Positions 39,415-41,076 of a stretch of DNA of 41,076 nucleotides are shown here, piece by piece. The notes beneath the pieces were generated by a model. That model saw only the letters and a program-made list of their open reading frames with translations. It made no database searches and had not been told where the DNA came from. The translations under genes were made by a program, and so were the position numbers. The stretch's first letter is position 1, and each line of letters begins with the position of its first letter. Origin of the DNA: JBDLID01 sp039715055 (GTDB taxonomy: Bacteria > Desulfobacterota > Desulfobulbia > Desulfobulbales > Desulfocapsaceae). The stretch lies in NCBI GenBank assembly GCA_039715055.1, contig JBDLID010000010.1, positions 1 to 41,076 on the forward strand, in the 5' to 3' direction.

Positions 39415-40290
39415 ATGACTTCATCAAAAAGAATTGAATGCCGTCTTGTCGTGAACCAGGGTGGTGAAAGCTGTAATTTACTGGCCGAGGCCAGCGGTCT
39501 GCCCAAGGGGCGGATTAAAGTTGCCATGGCCAAGGGGGCGGTCTGGCTCAACCAGTCGGGAAAAAAGGAGCGGCGTCTGCGTAAGGCCAAGTTCCGGGTC
39601 GTCCCGGGAGATCGACTGCAGCTCTGCTATGACCCGGATATCCTGGCCCTGAATCCGCCGCGGCCGCTTTGCCTGGACTGGAGGGAAGATTACAGTCTCT
39701 GGTATAAGCCTCCCTGGCTTCTTACCCAGGGCAGTCGTTACGGGGATCACTGTTCACTTCTTTACCTGGCCCAAAAAGAAAAGCCGCATACTCAGTTCAA
39801 GCTCATTCATCGTCTGGACAGGGAGGCAGCTGGTCTTGTGGTTCTGGCCCATCATCGCCAGGCAGCAGCGGCTCTGTCAGAGCTTTTGAAAAGTGGTGGT
39901 ATGGAAAAACGTTATCTTGCCGGAGTCTCAACTGTTGCGCAAATTCCCGGGGATGGACTGGTGCTGGATACGCCCCTTGATGGAAAGGCGTCCCGCACCG
40001 AAATTATCAGGGCAGTGGATATGGATTCGGGAGGCGGCAGTTTTCTGGATATCCGCCTGCACAGCGGCCGTCAGCATCAGATCCGGAGGCATCTGTCTCA
40101 ATGGGGGCATCCCATTATGGGGGATCCTCAATACGGTGACAAAAAGAGTTCAAAAAGTAACAATCCCATGATGCTCTGGGCCTGGGGGCTTCGTTTTGAG
40201 TGTCCGCTCAGTAAAGTAAATCGTAGATACACCCTGCCGGCGAAGCAGTGGCCATCATTTTTACCGGCTGAACTTCGACCTTCCTGGTAG
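39415..40290 (+). CDS. RluA-family 23S rRNA/tRNA pseudouridine synthase
   Basis: A 291-residue protein. An S4-like N-terminal region (about residues 18-70) precedes the RluA catalytic domain with the signature IHRLDREAAGLVV, in which Asp135 is the catalytic nucleophile. Later family blocks are LDGKASRTEI, LHSGRQHQIRRHLSQWGHPIMGDPQYG and AWGLRFECPL. It isomerises specific uridines to pseudouridine in rRNA or tRNA; the target cannot be predicted. The start is an ATG, 63 bp after the radical SAM gene. Confidence 0.9.
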   Translation: MTSSKRIECRLVVNQGGESCNLLAEASGLPKGRIKVAMAKGAVWLNQSGKKERRLRKAKFRVVPGDRLQLCYDPDILALNPPRPLCLDWREDYSLWYKPPWLLTQGSRYGDHCSLLYLAQKEKPHTQFKLIHRLDREAAGLVVLAHHRQAAAALSELLKSGGMEKRYLAGVSTVAQIPGDGLVLDTPLDGKASRTEIIRAVDMDSGGGSFLDIRLHSGRQHQIRRHLSQWGHPIMGDPQYGDKKSSKSNNPMMLWAWGLRFECPLSKVNRRYTLPAKQWPSFLPAELRPSW

Positions 40291-40344
40291 AGATTGTCGC
40301 GGTTGTCAGCAGCAATACTGAAGCCTGCCGATCCACCGAAAAAA

Positions 40345-41070
40345 CTATTTTGGAGGCCTGCCGAAAAGAAGAGACAGGTAAATTCCCGCCTCGTAGAGGA
40401 GAAAGAGAGGGCCGGCCAGCAACCCGGTGGCCATGAAATCGCCTGCTGTCAGGAGAAAGGCAAGGACAACGATGGCACCGTAAAAGTAGAGTCGCTTTTT
40501 CCTGAAATAGCTGGATTTGATCAGGCCGCCTTTGCCGGCCATGACCATGAGAAAGGGGATCTGGAAAGAGAGGCCGAATGCCAGGATGGTACGGGCGACA
40601 AATGCCAGGTAAAGGCCGAGTTTGGGCAGCGGTTCGAGGCTGCTGCTGCCGTAGCTCATGAAATAGGACAGCATTTTCGGCAGCACCGAGAAAAAGCCGA
40701 AGGCGCCGCCGGCGCCAAAGAGCAGGGACGCCCAGAAGACCACAAGGACACCGAACTTTTTTTCGTTTTTTTTCAGACCGGGTGAGATAAACATCCAAAC
40801 CTGGTAGAGAACCACCGGAAAACTGGCCACAAGGCCGGTGAGGATCGACAGCTTGAGGTAGGAGAGAAAGGCCTCGGGAAGATTGGTATACACCATCTTG
40901 TCGATCAGGGGCGAGGCGGCAAAGAGTGGTGCCGTAAAGGCGGCGGCGATTTCTTTGGAAAAAAAGTAGGCTGCGCCGCTGCACAGCGCAATGGAGACAA
41001 AAATCTTTATCAGGCGGTTGCGCAGTTCCGCATGATGCGGTGCAAAGGTTTCCAGGCTTCTTGCCAGCAT
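40345..41070 (-). CDS. tatC: Sec-independent (Tat) protein translocase subunit TatC
   Basis: A 241-residue membrane protein with six predicted helices. It begins with the TatC signature HHAELRNRLIKIFVSI and has the conserved PVVLYQVWMFISPGLKKNEKK segment and GLSFQIPFLMV near the end. TatC recognises twin-arginine signal peptides and, with TatA/TatB, exports folded, often cofactor-bearing proteins. The frame continues open to the window edge, so a slightly earlier start or upstream tatA/tatB partners may lie outside. It is convergent with the pseudouridine synthase gene. Confidence 0.93.
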   Translation of the reverse strand: MLARSLETFAPHHAELRNRLIKIFVSIALCSGAAYFFSKEIAAAFTAPLFAASPLIDKMVYTNLPEAFLSYLKLSILTGLVASFPVVLYQVWMFISPGLKKNEKKFGVLVVFWASLLFGAGGAFGFFSVLPKMLSYFMSYGSSSLEPLPKLGLYLAFVARTILAFGLSFQIPFLMVMAGKGGLIKSSYFRKKRLYFYGAIVVLAFLLTAGDFMATGLLAGPLFLLYEAGIYLSLLFGRPPK

Positions 41071-41076
41071 GATCAG

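Noticed and set aside
40208..40984. 258-residue minus-strand ORF overlapping tatC
   Set aside because: A different frame from tatC, with Arg/Pro-rich composition typical of a shadow frame.

Overview
The window is 41 kb of chromosome from a Gram-negative, anaerobic-type bacterium, most likely a deltaproteobacterium of the sulfate-reducing Desulfobulbales type. This is an inference. It rests on a Tol envelope operon, a small siroheme sulfite reductase of the sulfate-reducer kind, a NapC/NirT-type multiheme cytochrome, a molybdopterin adenylyltransferase, a GEMM riboswitch, and a GC-rich, mostly housekeeping gene set. No tRNA, rRNA, CRISPR array or transposase gene was seen.

Layout. 1-2.6 kb: the 3' end of a TRAP transporter permease, an AT-rich orphan TIM-barrel-like gene and tlyA. 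2.6-7.3 kb (minus strand): tolQ-tolR-tolA-tolB-cpoB, with no pal between tolB and cpoB. 7.5-13.5 kb (minus): a compact lipid or polyene locus made of a ketosynthase, an acyl carrier protein, two CrtI-like flavoproteins, a ketoreductase and a dehydratase. It is followed by a small zinc-ribbon ORF interrupted by an in-frame UGA. 13.8-24.3 kb: a thioredoxin-reductase-like flavoprotein, an FkbM methyltransferase, the sulfite reductase, murJ, an EF-G paralogue, a mog/moaB-type gene, purM, a DUF2065 gene and a TPR-methyltransferase. Three copies of a ~153-bp IS66-like MITE sit between these genes, two with exact 8-bp target duplications and the third with an 8-bp duplication of ambiguous register. 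24.5-27.8 kb: mgtE, an HtrA/DegS-type protease and a CDP-alcohol phosphatidyltransferase. 28-30.4 kb (minus): a beta-barrel outer-membrane protein behind a complete promoter, GEMM riboswitch and terminator leader, then a six-heme inner-membrane cytochrome. 30.6-37.5 kb (minus): a kinase-less sensor, an ftsH paralogue, two paralogous 72-residue membrane peptides, a sigma-54 response regulator and its histidine kinase. 37.7-41 kb: a deaminase, a radical SAM protein, an RluA-type pseudouridine synthase and tatC.

The strongest candidates for something undescribed are these. (1) The histidine kinase / sigma-54 regulator circuit has a visible -24/-12 promoter and an upstream array of six TGTYGCR heptamers, and it drives twin 72-aa membrane peptides. 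A nearby membrane protein carries the same DHp-like helix as the kinase, but with the phosphoacceptor His replaced by Asn. (2) The KAS-ACP-CrtI-CrtI-KR-DH cluster resembles gene sets proposed for unusual polyunsaturated or ladderane-type lipids. (3) The UGA-interrupted zinc ribbon has a possible SECIS hairpin. (4) The riboswitch-controlled outer-membrane protein. All functions are read from sequence motifs only; no database search was possible.
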